Source: Ascarosepion bandense (Eukaryota; Mollusca; Cephalopoda; Sepiida; Sepiidae). Taken from it: a stretch of 64,000 bases of DNA. Each line of letters starts with the position of its first letter. Within the stretch, counting starts at the first letter, position 1. Where the stretch lies: assembly GCA_037127315.1 (NCBI GenBank), contig JBBBDQ010001154.1, positions 548,501 through 612,500 on the forward strand. The letters run 5' to 3'. The position numbers and the translations under genes were made by a program. The notes below the pieces were generated by a model. That model saw nothing but the letters and a program-made list of their open reading frames with translations, ran no database searches and was not told the DNA's origin. Shown here one piece after another: positions 9,868 to 20,893 of this stretch.

Positions 9868-10416
9868 TGTAGTGGAACCCTGGATCCTGATTGGTCATCA
9901 AATCGCAAAATTCAAAATGCGTCAGAGAAATGGTTTTTCCACAGCTAAAGAAAAAATGATTCTGGAGTCACCCCATGTGACTGTATTGAATATTTAAGGA
10001 TGGTCTCTAACCGGTCAGTCAGAGGAGGCGGTTCGCTGGCACACATTTAAAATGTAACGGCAACTTCAAATCAACCTGGAGGTCAGGTCGCACTTTGTTC
10101 TCTTTTTCCTTAACTCTCTCAACAATTATTGCTCGCACACTTTGTACAAACTCTTGATATCTTAACTTTCTCATTGAACATTAATTTCAATGAATTCTTG
10201 TTATTCCTCTTTTTAATAAATTTCTATTTTAACATTTAAAATATATATTTTATTATTGCACTCTTCTGCACTAATCCACACATTCCAACTGACAACCAAC
10301 CTTCTGATGATGAAAAACCTTCTGGTGATAATTCTGCATAAATCCTGTAAGCTGTAGGGAGTTCGGTTAAGTCTGACACAAGGCCGCATCAAAGAAACAT
10401 TAACCAGCTCACTACA
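9868..10416 (+). mobile_element. LTR-T, solo copy
   Basis: About 550 bp starting TGTAGTGG and ending CTCACTACA, short inverted TGTAG...CTACA ends as expected of an LTR. It shares TTTAATAAATTTCTATTTTA (polyadenylation signal) and GTCTGACACAAGGCC with the copies ending at 24194 and 36176, and its 5' half matches the copies at 49.4 and 51.4-52.1 kb. No internal region or primer site follows, so it is solo. A target duplication is not obvious. Confidence 0.65.
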
Positions 10417-10596
10417 TATTATATAATTCTTTAAAAAAGTTAGATTTAATTGAAAACCAACTTTTTGCCAATATTGCCAATATTGTATATTTCAATAAAG
10501 TTATATTTCATTTGTGACATTTTTACCGAAATTCAATTTATCATCTCTTTAATTAATTCATGATCTGTCCATCTCTGCTTAGAATGCGGTTTTTCA

Positions 10597-10635
10597 AGTG
10601 CAGCTTAGATGTGGCACAATAGCAAAAGTATGGGA
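10597..10635 (-). mobile_element. SINE-B 3' part, split by LINE-J array
   Basis: Reads GTGCAGCTTAGATGTGGCAC on the plus strand, the reverse of the SINE-B end. Its head lies at 11296-11376 on the other side of the LINE-J tail array, so one SINE-B was split. Confidence 0.65.
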
Positions 10636-11285
10636 ACTATCGCCCGGTTCACACTCCACCCACATCTATTGAACGGGTGAAGAGGCTCATCCCTTGTTTC
10701 CAGTTTAGGATGCGGTTTCCGGTTTTCTCTTTTCCAATCTTTTCACTCTTTTCCTTTATTTTTTTTTTTTCAATTGGAGTAGATAGACTAAACTATCGCC
10801 CGGTTCACACTCCACCCACATCTATTGAACGGGTGAAGAGGCTCATCCCTTGTTTCCTGTTTAGGATGCGGTTTCCGGTTTTCTCTTTTCCAATCTTTTC
10901 ACTCTTTTCCTTTTTTATTATTTTTTTTCAATTGGAGTAGATAGACTAAACTATCGCCCGGTTCACACTCCACCCACATCTATTGAACGGGTGAAGAAGC
11001 TCATCCCTTGTTTCCTGTTTAGGATGCGGTTTCCGGTTTTCTCTTTTCCAATCTTTTCACTCTTTTCCTTTATTTTTTTTTTCAATTGGAGTAGATAGAC
11101 TAAACTATCGCCCGGTTCACACTCCACCCACATCTATTGAACAGGTGAAGAGGCTCATCCCTTGTTTCCTGTTTAGGATGTGGTTTCCGGCTTTCTCTTT
11201 TCCATTCTTTTTACCCTTACGTAGCCCCCTGCGCATCAGTGGCGTTACCGCCTTGCTTGGGGTGATATGATTAAAAAAACAAAAA
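10636..11285 (+). mobile_element. LINE-J 3' end with four tandem 3'UTR units
   Basis: Four head-to-tail units of about 155 bp begin at 10636, 10792, 10950 and 11104, each starting ACTATCGCCCGGTTCACAC and running through CCGGTTTTCTCTTTTCC. The first three end in a T-run plus CAATTGGAGTAGATAG; only the last continues to the LINE-J terminus (TACGTAGCCCCCTGCGC, then GGGGTGATATGATT and A-rich tail). Related LINE-J tails at 36.5 and 40.05 kb also show the GGAGTAGATAG sequence next to CGCCCGG, so the repeat belongs to the LINE's 3'UTR. Confidence 0.8.
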
Positions 11286-11295
11286 CAAAAAAAAC

Positions 11296-11376
11296 CTAGT
11301 GAGGGCCGAACTCACTACTCAATTGTAATGATTCAAGCGAAATAAGCTGGTTAACCATTACACCACGTCGAGGTAC
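11296..11376 (-). mobile_element. SINE-B head, split by LINE-J array
   Basis: Minus strand carries CCTCGACGTGGTGTAATGG (A-box-like) and GAGTAGTGAGTTCGG (B-box-like). It is the front half of the SINE-B whose end is at 10597-10635. Confidence 0.65.
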
Positions 11377-11399
11377 CGGAGTCTTTACTTAGAATGCTA

Positions 11400-11900
11400 C
11401 TAGCAGTGTAGCCCGGCATTGCTCGGGTGTAATGAAAGCTTTAAAACTAATCCATGGTCCTGGAGCTCAGACTCACCCTAAAGAACATTTGCGTGAAGTT
11501 TGATGAGAATCGGATAAAAATTGTGGATTTGTATAAAGGACATATAGACAGATAAACAGACACACACACAAACATCCTGCCTTATATATATATTATCGAT
11601 TTTCTGCACTATTGTAAGAACTGCAACCTTGAAACTTCTGAATATCGTTTCTTATGTCTTTGTCTATGAGTGTATCAAATTCGATTAAAACTGGACCACT
11701 CCTTCTATAACCCGACTTTTTCGATTATCGATTTTCGATATTTATCGGGGGTACCTCGACACAAAACCTAGCTAAGGACACTCGCAGACGCTTATAGTAC
11801 AACTGTGTAAATTTTCAAGAAAATCGGTTCAGCCGTTTCGGAGTCTATAGGTAACGGAGACACACACACAGACAAAGTTCCATTTATAAATAAGTTTAGA
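11400..11900 (-). mobile_element. non-autonomous Helitron, copy 1
   Basis: On the minus strand it starts TCTAAACTTATTTATAAATG and ends CTAG (plus 11400-11403), preceded by an 8-nt spacer and a GC hairpin (CCCGAGCAATGCCGGG: CCCG/CGGG, an A bulge, GC/GC, AAT loop). The flanking bases are A on the 5' side and T on the 3' side, with no target duplication. TC start, hairpin plus CTRR end and A|T target are the Helitron hallmarks. No Rep/helicase coding. Two longer relatives lie at 42.3-43.0 and 48.4-49.0 kb. Confidence 0.75.
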
Positions 11901-12570
11901 TACAATGTTTTCTTTTCTTTCGGGATATCAAATGCAACGGCTTTTTCCATTGGTCCTTAAGGTTTACCTTGAACAACTAAATGACAGCGTCTTGTCAGAT
12001 GATATTGAAGTCTCTTCCATCTCGACCTTTCATTGATGAGATGAATAAAATTTACCAGAAAGTGATCTGACTGGTAAGTTATATTTTGACCTTTAACAGT
12101 TCTTCCGGAAAAATACGAAAAAAAAAAAAAAAAAAGAAAAGAAAAAAAAAGCATTTAATCTATCATAAGTAACATTACGTTTTAAAACTTATCAAGTCTT
12201 CAGATTTACAATTGTTAAAAGGACATTTTTACAAGAATTATCTTCAGAACCACAGAAATTGACCAAATCGCTAAGTGATGAAATATTAAGTTTCTAGCAA
12301 ACGTTTGGAAGCCTCGCTTCAAAATCAAGTTAGTAGGAATTTTTCACCGTCAAAATATTGGGTTCATTCGTGGGCAAAATGAATAAACATGTATGAACGT
12401 AGTCTGATAAGTTAGTATTTTCTAGGAAAATCTTTTTACTTTTCCATTTTTTTTTTCTTCATTGCCTAGACTTTTGAAAAATTGACGTTTCAAGGCTTTT
12501 GCACAGATCATCGTTGGTTTCTTGTTTAAATAATTATTTCTTCTTTCAGACTATTTGTGGTGATTGGGAC
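11901..12570. other. spacer with A-rich run
   Basis: Nothing coding recognised; long A/G-rich run at 12118-12150. Confidence 0.5.
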
Positions 12571-12702
12571 ACCTCGATGTGATGTAATGGGGGAGCACGC
12601 CTGTCTCGCTAAGACCTTTTACAATCGACTAGTGAGTTTGATCCTCACCGGGTACCCTATACTTTCAGCTTTGTGCCACATCTAAGCGGCGCTTAGAAAA
12701 TC
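12571..12702 (+). mobile_element. SINE-B, near full length
   Basis: Starts ACCTCGATGTGATGTAATGG (A-box-like), has GTGAGTTTGATCCTCAC (B-box-like), then TTGTGCCACATCTAAG and the end GCGCTTAGAAAATC. The tRNA-like part does not fold as a standard tRNA, so it is a SINE head and not a tRNA gene. Confidence 0.75.
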
Positions 12703-13137
12703 CACTATCTCTGGCCGAGGTTTTCATTGATGCAATTTTCATTTTCACAATATTTCAGTTATTTCTTTTGATGCCCCCCACCCCCCAAAAAACGACTTGC
12801 GTAATATTACGTTTTCTTTAGTAGTAACATTACGTAAACATGGCGTGAATCGCTGGCGGAAAATAAATAAATTTTAATTGAAGTTTCGAACGTGTTAGAA
12901 AAGATTAAAACATTTTTAAAAATAATGACAACAAAATTTGATCTTTCCTCTTAATAATAACATAAACATTTTGATGATAAAACATTGTTTTTATTAAGTT
13001 TGAGCCTGTTTAACATCATGATATGCGGTTTTTTCGGCAGTTGAGTGGAAGTACCTACATCGGATGAGGTGCTTTGAGTTGGAGTAGAGGGCTTGCCAAA
13101 TATTTTTATTTATACACACGTAGCAGTTTGATACGAA
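12703..13137. other. spacer, nothing recognised
   Basis: AT-rich; a C-run at 12774-12786. Confidence 0.5.
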
Positions 13138-13145
13138 GCACCATT

Positions 13146-13794
13146 GGTAAATGTTCGTTTTAATTCCCTTCGCTTTCCCCCACCCTTGAAATTTATCCAA
13201 AATAGCATTATTTCTGTGCAAATGTATATGCTGAACTCAAATCGACATTAGTTATTGAAGAAATTTACCTTTTTTGCTTTGAAAGTCCATATAAAAAAAA
13301 AACGAACTATATCTCGCACTTTTTCTCTCCCGTAACTCTCACGAAGTCATGTAATTAACTGCAGAATGACGTTCTACGTAGGCAGAAATTTTGTTTGGAA
13401 TTTTGGTCAGTTTTCTTCCTTTACTAAAACATCCGGCGATGTTCTTCCGCTAATGAAAGTAATAAGCGTAGAAATAAAAATAGCGCATTGCTTTCATTCC
13501 CGGAAGTACATCGCCGGAAGTATCAGTAAATGAAGAAAAATCGCCAAAAATTCTGCGAAAATTTGTTTACATGCGCAGTATGTCATTCTGCAGTTAATTA
13601 CATGACTTCGTGGGAGTTACGGGAGAGAAAAAGATATAGTTCGTTTCTTTTATAGACATTTAGATAAAAAAAAAGGTAAGTTTCTTCAATAACTAATGTC
13701 GATTTGAGTTCAGCATACACATTTGCACAGAAATAATGCTATTTTGGATAAATTTGAAGGGGAAAAGCGAAGGGAATTAAAACGAACATTTACC
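13146..13794. mobile_element. MITE-1 copy 1 (foldback)
   Basis: 649 bp that is nearly one long palindrome: arms of about 300 bp start GGTAAATGTTCGTTTTAATT and end with its reverse complement. Flanking 8-mers GCACCATT (13138-13145) and GCATCATT (13795-13802) match at 7 of 8, an 8-bp target duplication. No transposase. The second copy (26884-27493) has the same ends and its own 8-bp duplication. 8-bp duplications fit hAT, P or Merlin. Confidence 0.85.
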
Positions 13795-14012
13795 GCATCA
13801 TTTCTACGTAGAAATTCTTATCCGGTTCTTGTCTGCAGGAATGGAATTAATTTAGAAAGTTTAACTCTCTGAACTAATTAGCACCACCTCCAGAGTAAAA
13901 TTTTGATTTCTTTGTATGACAATAAACATAAACAGCTTAGCATTTAATTATATACATTGATACCCGAGAGATAGCACCGGAAAATAGTTCCCCGATAAAA
14001 CAGAACGCCAAT

Positions 14013-14322
14013 TAGTCAGTTAAGTACCATACGTGAAGCGCACTTGGGCGATCATGTCTCGAAAGAAACATGACTGACTGGGTAAAAAAAATAAATTCCA
14101 CTAGTACATTATAATTTCTTTCTGCGTAGATTGGTTGCCAATCAAGGCTATAGAACCAAATCTGTCCTGCTATTTAACTCATAGCTGGAGGGAGAAGCGA
14201 CGGATTAATACCTTTCCCAAGGGTATTTACGCGTAAGTGAATGCAACGTATTCAACTGAAATTTGAACTCGGCTCTCCGATTTTCTCGTCCCAAACCGAT
14301 ATTCACTGCCCCGCAACGCCAA
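14013..14322 (-). mobile_element. SINE-A monomer, near full length
   Basis: Minus strand: tRNA-like head at the right edge (CCGATATTCACTGCCCCGC on the plus strand), B-box region AATTTGAACTCGG, body partly rearranged around 14080-14120, and the ACTG end at 14013. Confidence 0.8.
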
Positions 14323-14815
14323 TACCAGTTCCAAACTTTTACTCATGCACCCACCTCTCTTAAATTTGCGAATTTTAATTTTAAGAATAGATTTCATGCA
14401 GACAAACTTGAAAAATGTTAAATCTAGGTTTATTGAAATAGTAAAAAAATAAAATATCCGAGCTTTCTTTATAAAAAAAATTTGTTGGGGTACCCAAATC
14501 ATTTTGAAACCGCCCCGGTTTGCAAGACTGCCTCACCCGCCCCCAAAAGCTAAAATCTCCAAATGTTTACTTCGGCGCGTTCAGATTTAGTTTGGCACTT
14601 AAATTGCAACATCTTCAAGCCGTTGTTGTTAATCGAGAAAATCAACATCAATAAAATTGTTTTCATTTTAATACAAATTTAAAAAATAATATTAAACAGA
14701 ATATAAATCCGTGGGGATTTCATGCCAAAAATGATAAAATGTTTGTAAAAGTCTTCGAGAACAACCAACCAGTAATCAACTAGAATAGAAGTTGAATTTA
14801 ACTAACCAAAAATGT
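14323..14815. other. spacer, nothing recognised
   Basis: No family member seen. Confidence 0.45.
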
Positions 14816-15139
14816 CCTTTGAGTGGCTCGTGGTCGGTCACCACTATAACGTTTGGGCAACCCAATATAAACATCCGGCACTTTTCAAGTGCCCAGCTGA
14901 TAGCTGCTGATTCTCCTTCTATAGGTGCATATCTTTGTTCGGCATCCCTACAAAATCTGCTTCCAGCAAACACAAGGTGCCAGCCTTCAGGACAACAGAC
15001 TGGGGCATTATCGAGTGTACATGTGCAGTGCTTTTGAAGAAGTAAAAATCCCATACCATCTTTACTCCAGTCAGGAGCTAAGCAGGTAACTCTGTTGATG
15101 TCAAATGTTGAGACACCTTGCCTTACTAGCTTAACAATT
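14816..15139 (-). pseudogene. Ty3/Gypsy-type RNase H fragment
   Basis: The minus-strand frame encodes about 105 residues of the RT-associated RNase H domain of an LTR retrotransposon. In order: an acidic site in A-P-D-W-S-K-D-G-M-G-F, then L-L-Q-K-H-C, then A-G-S-R-F-C-R-D-A-E-Q-R-Y-A-P-I-E-G-E-S (second acidic residue), then V-I-V-V-T-D-H-E-P-L (third). The D-E-D set is intact, with no internal stop. RT lies upstream in the family but is absent; the frame leaves the homology after 'HEPL' at about 14816. Upstream on the same strand is an LTR-like block, so RT and everything before it have been lost. Confidence 0.8.
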
Positions 15140-15560
15140 GTAACACCCCAGTGGCGGTCCGAACAATTCCTCCGGCAGCCGTTCTCCACGCTGTGATGTT
15201 GCCGGGGGTTGTTGAAAAAGTCGAAGTCTCAAGCTGGGGGTACAAGATTAAACTATAAGGAACGAACTTCCACAACTTGGATGAGTTAAATCGATGCTTT
15301 ATTTCGCTTAGAGTTAGCCTTTTCGGTTGGGGGCAGGCGAATGTGACACACAGCTCTAACTCTAATTAATGGAGATCAAATGCCGAACTGACCGAGTCAA
15401 AACGAACGGAGCTTCCCCTCCTCGGCGCGGCCAACACACGCAGCTACTTCAAGCACACGCCCGGCTGAACTGAATTCAACTCAACTCAACTGATCGGCTC
15501 GGAAAAATCACTTGTATTTATTTAAAATAATCGGAAGTGCCTAGACCACCGGGCGATAAG
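15140..15560 (-). mobile_element. probable LTR abutting the RNase H fragment
   Basis: GC-richer than its surroundings. On the minus strand it contains a polyadenylation signal (GCGAAATAAAGCATCG) and ends GGACCGCCACTGGGGTGTTA just before the RNase H frame begins. An LTR-like end followed at once by RNase H suggests an internal deletion or recombination. No second copy in the window, so the LTR call rests on features alone and the far end is a guess. Confidence 0.4.
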
Positions 15561-17064
15561 CATTGGCGACTGTAAGTCCAAAATTTCAAGGTACTTAAAT
15601 TTTGCTTCCTTTGATGTCTAAATGGGATGTCTGCACTAAGCCTCCATGTATTTTCTAGGATTTTTTAAAACTTTTTATCTTAATAAAGCTTCGTGTGAAG
15701 ACCGCCGGATGTTTTTATAGCCCTGACACTTTACCCGTAACCAGGCGTTTTTTTATTGCCTAGAGAAAGGGAAAATTTTATTATTTTTTCTTAATGTGTG
15801 GTAAAGATACAGTAAAGACAGTTTTTGACCTGGTCACTCAAAAATCTATTTCCTAAACTTTATCTTTTATCACATCAAATCACTTAGTCAAATATTTATT
15901 GGAAGACTGGTCGGATTTAACAATAATCTGATACCCTTTTCTCTTCCACGAATTTCCTTATAAAAGAAAAAGCGTTTATTTATGTTTTCCTCTTCTTTTT
16001 CACTTTTGTTAAACGAAACACGTGTTTTTAAACTATTTTTCTATTCTTAACCATTTTCTATTTTAATCTATTATAATAAAATACATATTTTAAAAATCTA
16101 CCTTAATATACGCCTAGTTATCGTGTCACACAATAACTTGCTTTGATTCCTGAAAAATTCTTTCTAGGGTCTGGTCCCAGGTGAATTTTGAATTCTTTTT
16201 GACAAGCTCTCTACAATGTCGAGTCTTTGATTTCACATAAATTTTGTAAATCCATCAAATTTTTATTTGTTGGTCACAGCATTGCCTAATTTTAGGATTT
16301 ACATCTTTAACACCTAACTTCTGCGCGATTTGTGGGTGCGCAAAATTTTATGATAGCGTCTACGCCTTTATCCACCCACTTAAAGTTACTTAGCGTAACC
16401 GGGTCCGGTATTACTACAGTATTTTACTTAAGCGGGTTTTCAAGTGACAATGTCATTTAAGTTATTCAAAGTAAGTTTCCATGATAAAACTTTTATCATG
16501 ATCAAGATGACAGACAACTTTTATCATAAAAGTGTCTGCCATCTTCTTTAGAAGAAGTGTTGATTTTATTTATTTATTTGGTGATTACTTTAGTCTGATG
16601 GATTCCATTATCTGATTGCGTCATTGCAGCAGCCAAACTTACGGATTATGGGAATTGCGAAGCTGTTTTATGTGGCCAGGAACAAATGTTCCTGACCACG
16701 AAAATCAGTTTTGCAATTCCAAATAATTAAATAGTATTTGGCCAAGTTGGCTTTTATTAAAAGTTACTGGCTTAAAAGCTGCAATAGTTAATTTGGGATA
16801 TTTTCCCCGAGATGAACAATTATTTCTTGCTCCTAGGCTTTCCGCAAATGTCCATTTAAGATAGGGTAATGAAAAAAAAGTGGTGGGGGACGATATAGTT
16901 TACAAACATATAAAATATCCATTTCTAGCAGTGAACACATTTTCATTTGTACTACAGAAATGACAATATTTTCCAGGCTAAGAACTATGACCAAAGTCAT
17001 CAAGCGTTATTAAAATTATTTTTAATCTTTGTTTAATTTTCTGTTGATTAATCACATCAATTAA
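15561..17064. other. long spacer without recognised features
   Basis: AT-rich sequence. A small inverted repeat (TTTTATCATGATCAAGATGA... with TTTTATCATAAAAG) is near 16480-16530. No coding support. Confidence 0.45.
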
Positions 17065-17345
17065 AAGGATGCTTATACTAAAAATCAGAACGAAACAGCT
17101 GAAACTTCTAGAACACATAATGTGGAAAGAAGGCTTCGAGAATCTGCCACTCACGGGAGAGATTGAAGGCAAGAGAAACAAAAGCAAGCAGCCAGTATTC
17201 TCTCTAACGAGCTGGTTTAAATTACTTGCAGAGGAGTGGATTGAGGCAGCTAACGAAAGGACAAATCTTACTAAGAGCTAAAAACGAACAGGTAGTTGTG
17301 GAAAGTCATGATCACCTACGTTTTGAAGGGACATGGTAGATAAAA
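17065..17345 (+). pseudogene. LINE-E extreme 3' fragment
   Basis: The 17069-17281 frame matches the end of the LINE-E protein: I-R-T-K-Q-L-K-L-L-E-H-I-M-W-K-E-G-F-E-N-L, then L-T-G-E-I-E-G-K-R. The 3' end follows as GTCATGATCACCTACGTTTT and GGACATGGTAGATAAAAG. It has lost RT and endonuclease. Confidence 0.75.
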
Positions 17346-17448
17346 GAATAGTCATACTTCCTGGCTTGAAATTCCCACCGTTTCTTTTATGTGAAGAAAT
17401 AATTTTGTCAGTTTCTTTCTAGTTTTCTGTAAATATGAGTTTTTTTTT

Positions 17449-17956
17449 TAATTTACATTGTTTGGAATGATGTTGTTTTCATCTTTATTGCCATGTTTAT
17501 GAATTTTCGGCCCTTCTACGCTCCGGCCTTCTTTCGGTGCTAGAAATTTCAAAATGAACCCTTTATTTTGATTAATGGAGTATATCATTCTCATTCCATG
17601 TGTGATGCTGCTTCCAGATGCCATGTAGTTATCTCCCTTGAACTCAACTCTCTAAGTTATTTGTTCACCACTACTGTAGCCAGGTATTGAACTAACAACT
17701 CTTCCGGCCAATTCACTGGAACTAACCAACGTCTATATCCACTGGGCCATGTTTCCTTAAGTTAAAGGGAGACAACTACATAGCATTCGGAAGTGGCATC
17801 GCACTTGGAATGAGAATTATATATCCTGTGATCGAAATAGTGTTTGGTTCGAAATTCCTAGCACCTGAAGAATGTGGGAGTGTACAACGGCCGAAACCTC
17901 GTAAACATGGCAATAAAGACGAGAACAACAATCCGAACAGTATAAATAATGTAAAT
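17449..17956. mobile_element. large foldback with tRNA-like centre
   Basis: Arms of about 200 bp in inverted orientation: the left arm (ATTTACATTGTTTGGAATG, then TTTATTGCCATGTTTATGA) is matched by the right arm (TAAACATGGCAATAAAGACG, then AATAATGTAAAT). Each arm holds a degraded motif of the type CCTGAAGAA...GGCCGAAAC, similar in layout to Penelope-like element hammerheads. The centre (17676-17755) on the minus strand reads TGGCCCAGTGGATATAGACG then GTTAGTTCAATACC, A- and B-box-like, so a SINE head sits at the tip. Confidence 0.6.
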
Positions 17957-18147
17957 ACTACCTCATCTCAGGAGTATAGACAAGTCATGACTTTTTCTGT
18001 TCTTAATAATTTACTGAAATTCAAACAACCATTCACAGTACATTTCTTCACAGAATTGTTATAATCCTGTTGCATATAGAATAAAATCTGTTTATTATTT
18101 TGGAAGTTTTTTCTGATCCGATTTACTGTGTTCTATTTTGTATTATA

Positions 18148-18566
18148 AGCTCCTTGCAAGTATTACCCCTTATTAGTTCCTTGCAAGTATTACTCCTTAT
18201 AAGCTCCGTGCAAGTAATACTCCTTTTTAGCTCCGTGCAAGTAATAGTCCTTTTTAGCTCCGTGCAATACTCCTTTTTAGCTCCGTGCAATACTCCTTAT
18301 AAGCTCCTTGCAAGTAATAGTCCTTATAATCTTCTTGCAAGTAATACTCCTTATATGCTTCTTGCAAGTAATACTCCTTATATGATCCATTCAATTATAC
18401 TCATTATATGCTCCATTCAAGTAATACTCATTATAAGCTCCTTGCAAGTAATACTATCATAAGCTCCTTGCAAATAATACCCATTATAAACTCCTTGCAA
18501 GTAATACTCCTTGTAATCTCCTTGCAAGTAATACTCCTTACAAGCTCCTTGCAGGTAATACTCCTG
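18148..18566. repeat. 27-bp minisatellite, about 15 units
   Basis: Imperfect units of AGCTCCTTGCAAGTAATACTCCTTATA. Internal variants (AGCTCCGTGCAA without AGTAATA; CCATTCAAG) form sub-blocks. Since 27 is a multiple of 3, open frames across it (18100-18590) are by-products. Confidence 0.9.
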
Positions 18567-18599
18567 GTTAGACTAAAAGCAACAAAATAATTTGCTGAT

Positions 18600-19250
18600 A
18601 TAAGGAAGAAAGAATGAATTTCAATAAGGCGATATTTTATATATATATTTTTTTATAAATAACTGAATAAAAAAGAAAAATACACGAGTACGCATACAAA
18701 AACTGGAAAACGTTACAAGTTAAGAATTGCGTGGGTGGTGCGCATATGTGTGTGAAAGAGTTCAGTTGCGCAAAGGGAAATATATCCCCCATGTTCGGAA
18801 ACAAGGTGCCGGTAGTGTCGTCACTAAATCCTGCTGTTAAGATAAAAGAGAAAAAGACAGGAAGTGTCTCGTTTTTATAGCTGCTTGATAGCGCCCTCTA
18901 TCGACTTCTTTGTAAAACTGGCGAAGCTATGTGGGGGTAACATGCAAGCTGCATTGTTAATAATCACTGCAAAATGACGACCATTTCGTAGACTTACAAT
19001 TAAGATTGGGCACATTTACTCTCTTCTACTGTATACATTAAATTCACTTTTCTTGATATTCTCTTTTCATTCTGTGTGTTTTTCCAGAAATATTTCTAAC
19101 TTAAGAAAGTTCTTTCTTCATATCCTTTAGCAGTAGTAGTAGTAGTAGTAGAATTAGAGTTAGCTCCCTTAGAAATTATTTCAACCCCATTACTCTTATA
19201 TTCAAGTACTTGATTCGACTTTTATATACTAAGGTAACATAATTTTTAAT
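18600..19250. other. spacer with (AGT)n
   Basis: Short (AGT)n at 19132-19150; nothing else recognised. Confidence 0.5.
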
Positions 19251-19254
19251 TTGT

Positions 19255-20165
19255 TGTTGTTGTTGTTATTATTGTTATTTTTCATCATAATTCGTTTTCT
19301 GCTATGGTCGCACTACCTACCAAGTCTGCAGGAAGACCTAAGGCAGGTCGTGTTGTGTTGTTATGGCTCCATTTCATATTTTTTCTATCTCCCATAACAC
19401 CCCCAGCGTTACATAGACAACGTTCTCCTTAGTGTGTGGGCTGTACTTAACAAGATAATTTTTTGTATATCTCTTAAGCTGGGGTGTCCAGAGATTTTTT
19501 CAATGTGTTGTTTTCTTTCATTTTTATAATTCCAAGTGCACCTACTATCACTGGTACTACTCTTGTTTTCAATTTCCACATTTTCTATTTCAATTTCCAG
19601 GTCATTATATTTTGATAGTTTTTTTCAAATTCCTTGGTTGCTATGTTACAATTCGCTGGAAAACCATATCAATTAGTAATTTTTTTTCTTTTTGGTGTTT
19701 GGCGATAATGTCCAGCCTATTTGATTCAATTTTCCTGTCTGCGTAGATGGTGTAATCCCTTAGAATGATGACATCATCTATTTCTGTAACCGGTGCTGGG
19801 TGATGTTCATCCCAGAGTTTGTTTACATAGTTTGCACATTGTTCGGTGTAAATATTGCCCCACTCTATCGTGACGATTTTTATATTCATTTGGGACAAGT
19901 ACAGAACAGCCTGAGATTAGATGGTCTGTTGTTTCTTGCTATTTGTCAAAGAACCTGCATTTTGGATCCACATTATTATGTATGATATTTGCCTGAAAGT
20001 TTCTAATGAAAAGATTTTGGTCTTACGCTGCAAGAATTATGCCTTCAGTTTCGGACTTTAATCCAGATGCTCGTAACCATCGATGAGTATTAACTTTATC
20101 AACTTGGATTTATTGGCACGTTCTGGATATTGGTCATGCAGACGTTTGTCTTGCCAGCGTTGTTT
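19255..20165 (-). pseudogene. LINE-R C-terminus: zinc motif and restriction-like endonuclease
   Basis: Minus-strand 3' half of a LINE-R. It reads N-R-H-D-R-V-G-Q-Y just after a CCHC-type zinc motif that has lost its second Cys (C-R-F-F, then H-L-I-S-G-C). The 19898-19641 frame then carries the endonuclease region, R61-L62-D63 followed 13 residues later by D77 (LLID). R2/R4-type LINEs have (K/R)PD-x12-14-D here, so the motif is intact except P to L. The 3'UTR ends at 19255 in AAT/AAC triplets. An in-frame stop and frame shifts make it a pseudogene. Its RT is at 20894-21541, across an LTR-C insertion. Confidence 0.8.
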
Positions 20166-20893
20166 TGTGGTGATACCGAGCAAAAGCGATGGACCGGATG
20201 TTTGCGCTTTCACGACCAAAAAGCAAATGACCAAAAGTCGTCGCTGCCCCGCCGGCTCCGCGCAGATGTTCCGGTTGAAAACTAAAAATTAATTAAATAT
20301 TAAATTTCCAGTTCGCGAGCCTACGCGAATTTTATTTATCAGCCAATGGGAAGCCCAGAACCAAATACAAGTGTAAAATTCCAAATGAGCTGCTGTGATC
20401 CAAAAAGAAGATATAAAAAGCCGATACAGAAAGCATTGCCAGGCAGACCGACTCGCGGAGAAGAGAATAATCAATATCCTCTTAACCTAAGTCAAGCGGC
20501 TTACTACGCTCGCCTCCCTTACCTCTTTCCTTTTCCCTGCCTCAAAAAACTACTTACTGACCTAAAGAGCGAATACATCAAAGACATTCCTTACTTCAAA
20601 TTCCTAAGCATTCATTCTCTTTCAGCATTTTATTGCCATGAACATTTTAACCTCCGTTGGACCTATACTTCATGTATTACTTCAATTGTAAAAACATTCA
20701 CTGATATGTGTCATATATAAAATGTTATCTTTCAACTCAATTTGCTTTTCTTGGTTTATAACCTTTCTTTATAACTTATAGTGGGCTATTTACAACAAGG
20801 CCAAATTCCGTTAACTTGCAACAGTATACAACTACCCTTCACTAAAACGGACTCCCCACTACTAACAGAAAAGAATAGATAAGCAACCCACTA
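20166..20893 (+). mobile_element. LTR-C plus leader, nested in LINE-R
   Basis: Starts TGTGGTGATACCGAGCAAA and is similar throughout to 34328-34991, through AGCAAATGACCAAAA, CCTCCGTTGGACC and ATAACTTATAGTGGGC, then a leader with CTTCACTA. It lies between the RT and C-terminal parts of the minus-strand LINE-R. About 600 bp of probable LTR followed by the start of an internal region. No gag/pol coding was seen. Confidence 0.5.

Noticed and set aside
18100..18590. Ile/Ser/Leu-rich repeat frames
   Set aside because: By-product of the 27-bp minisatellite.
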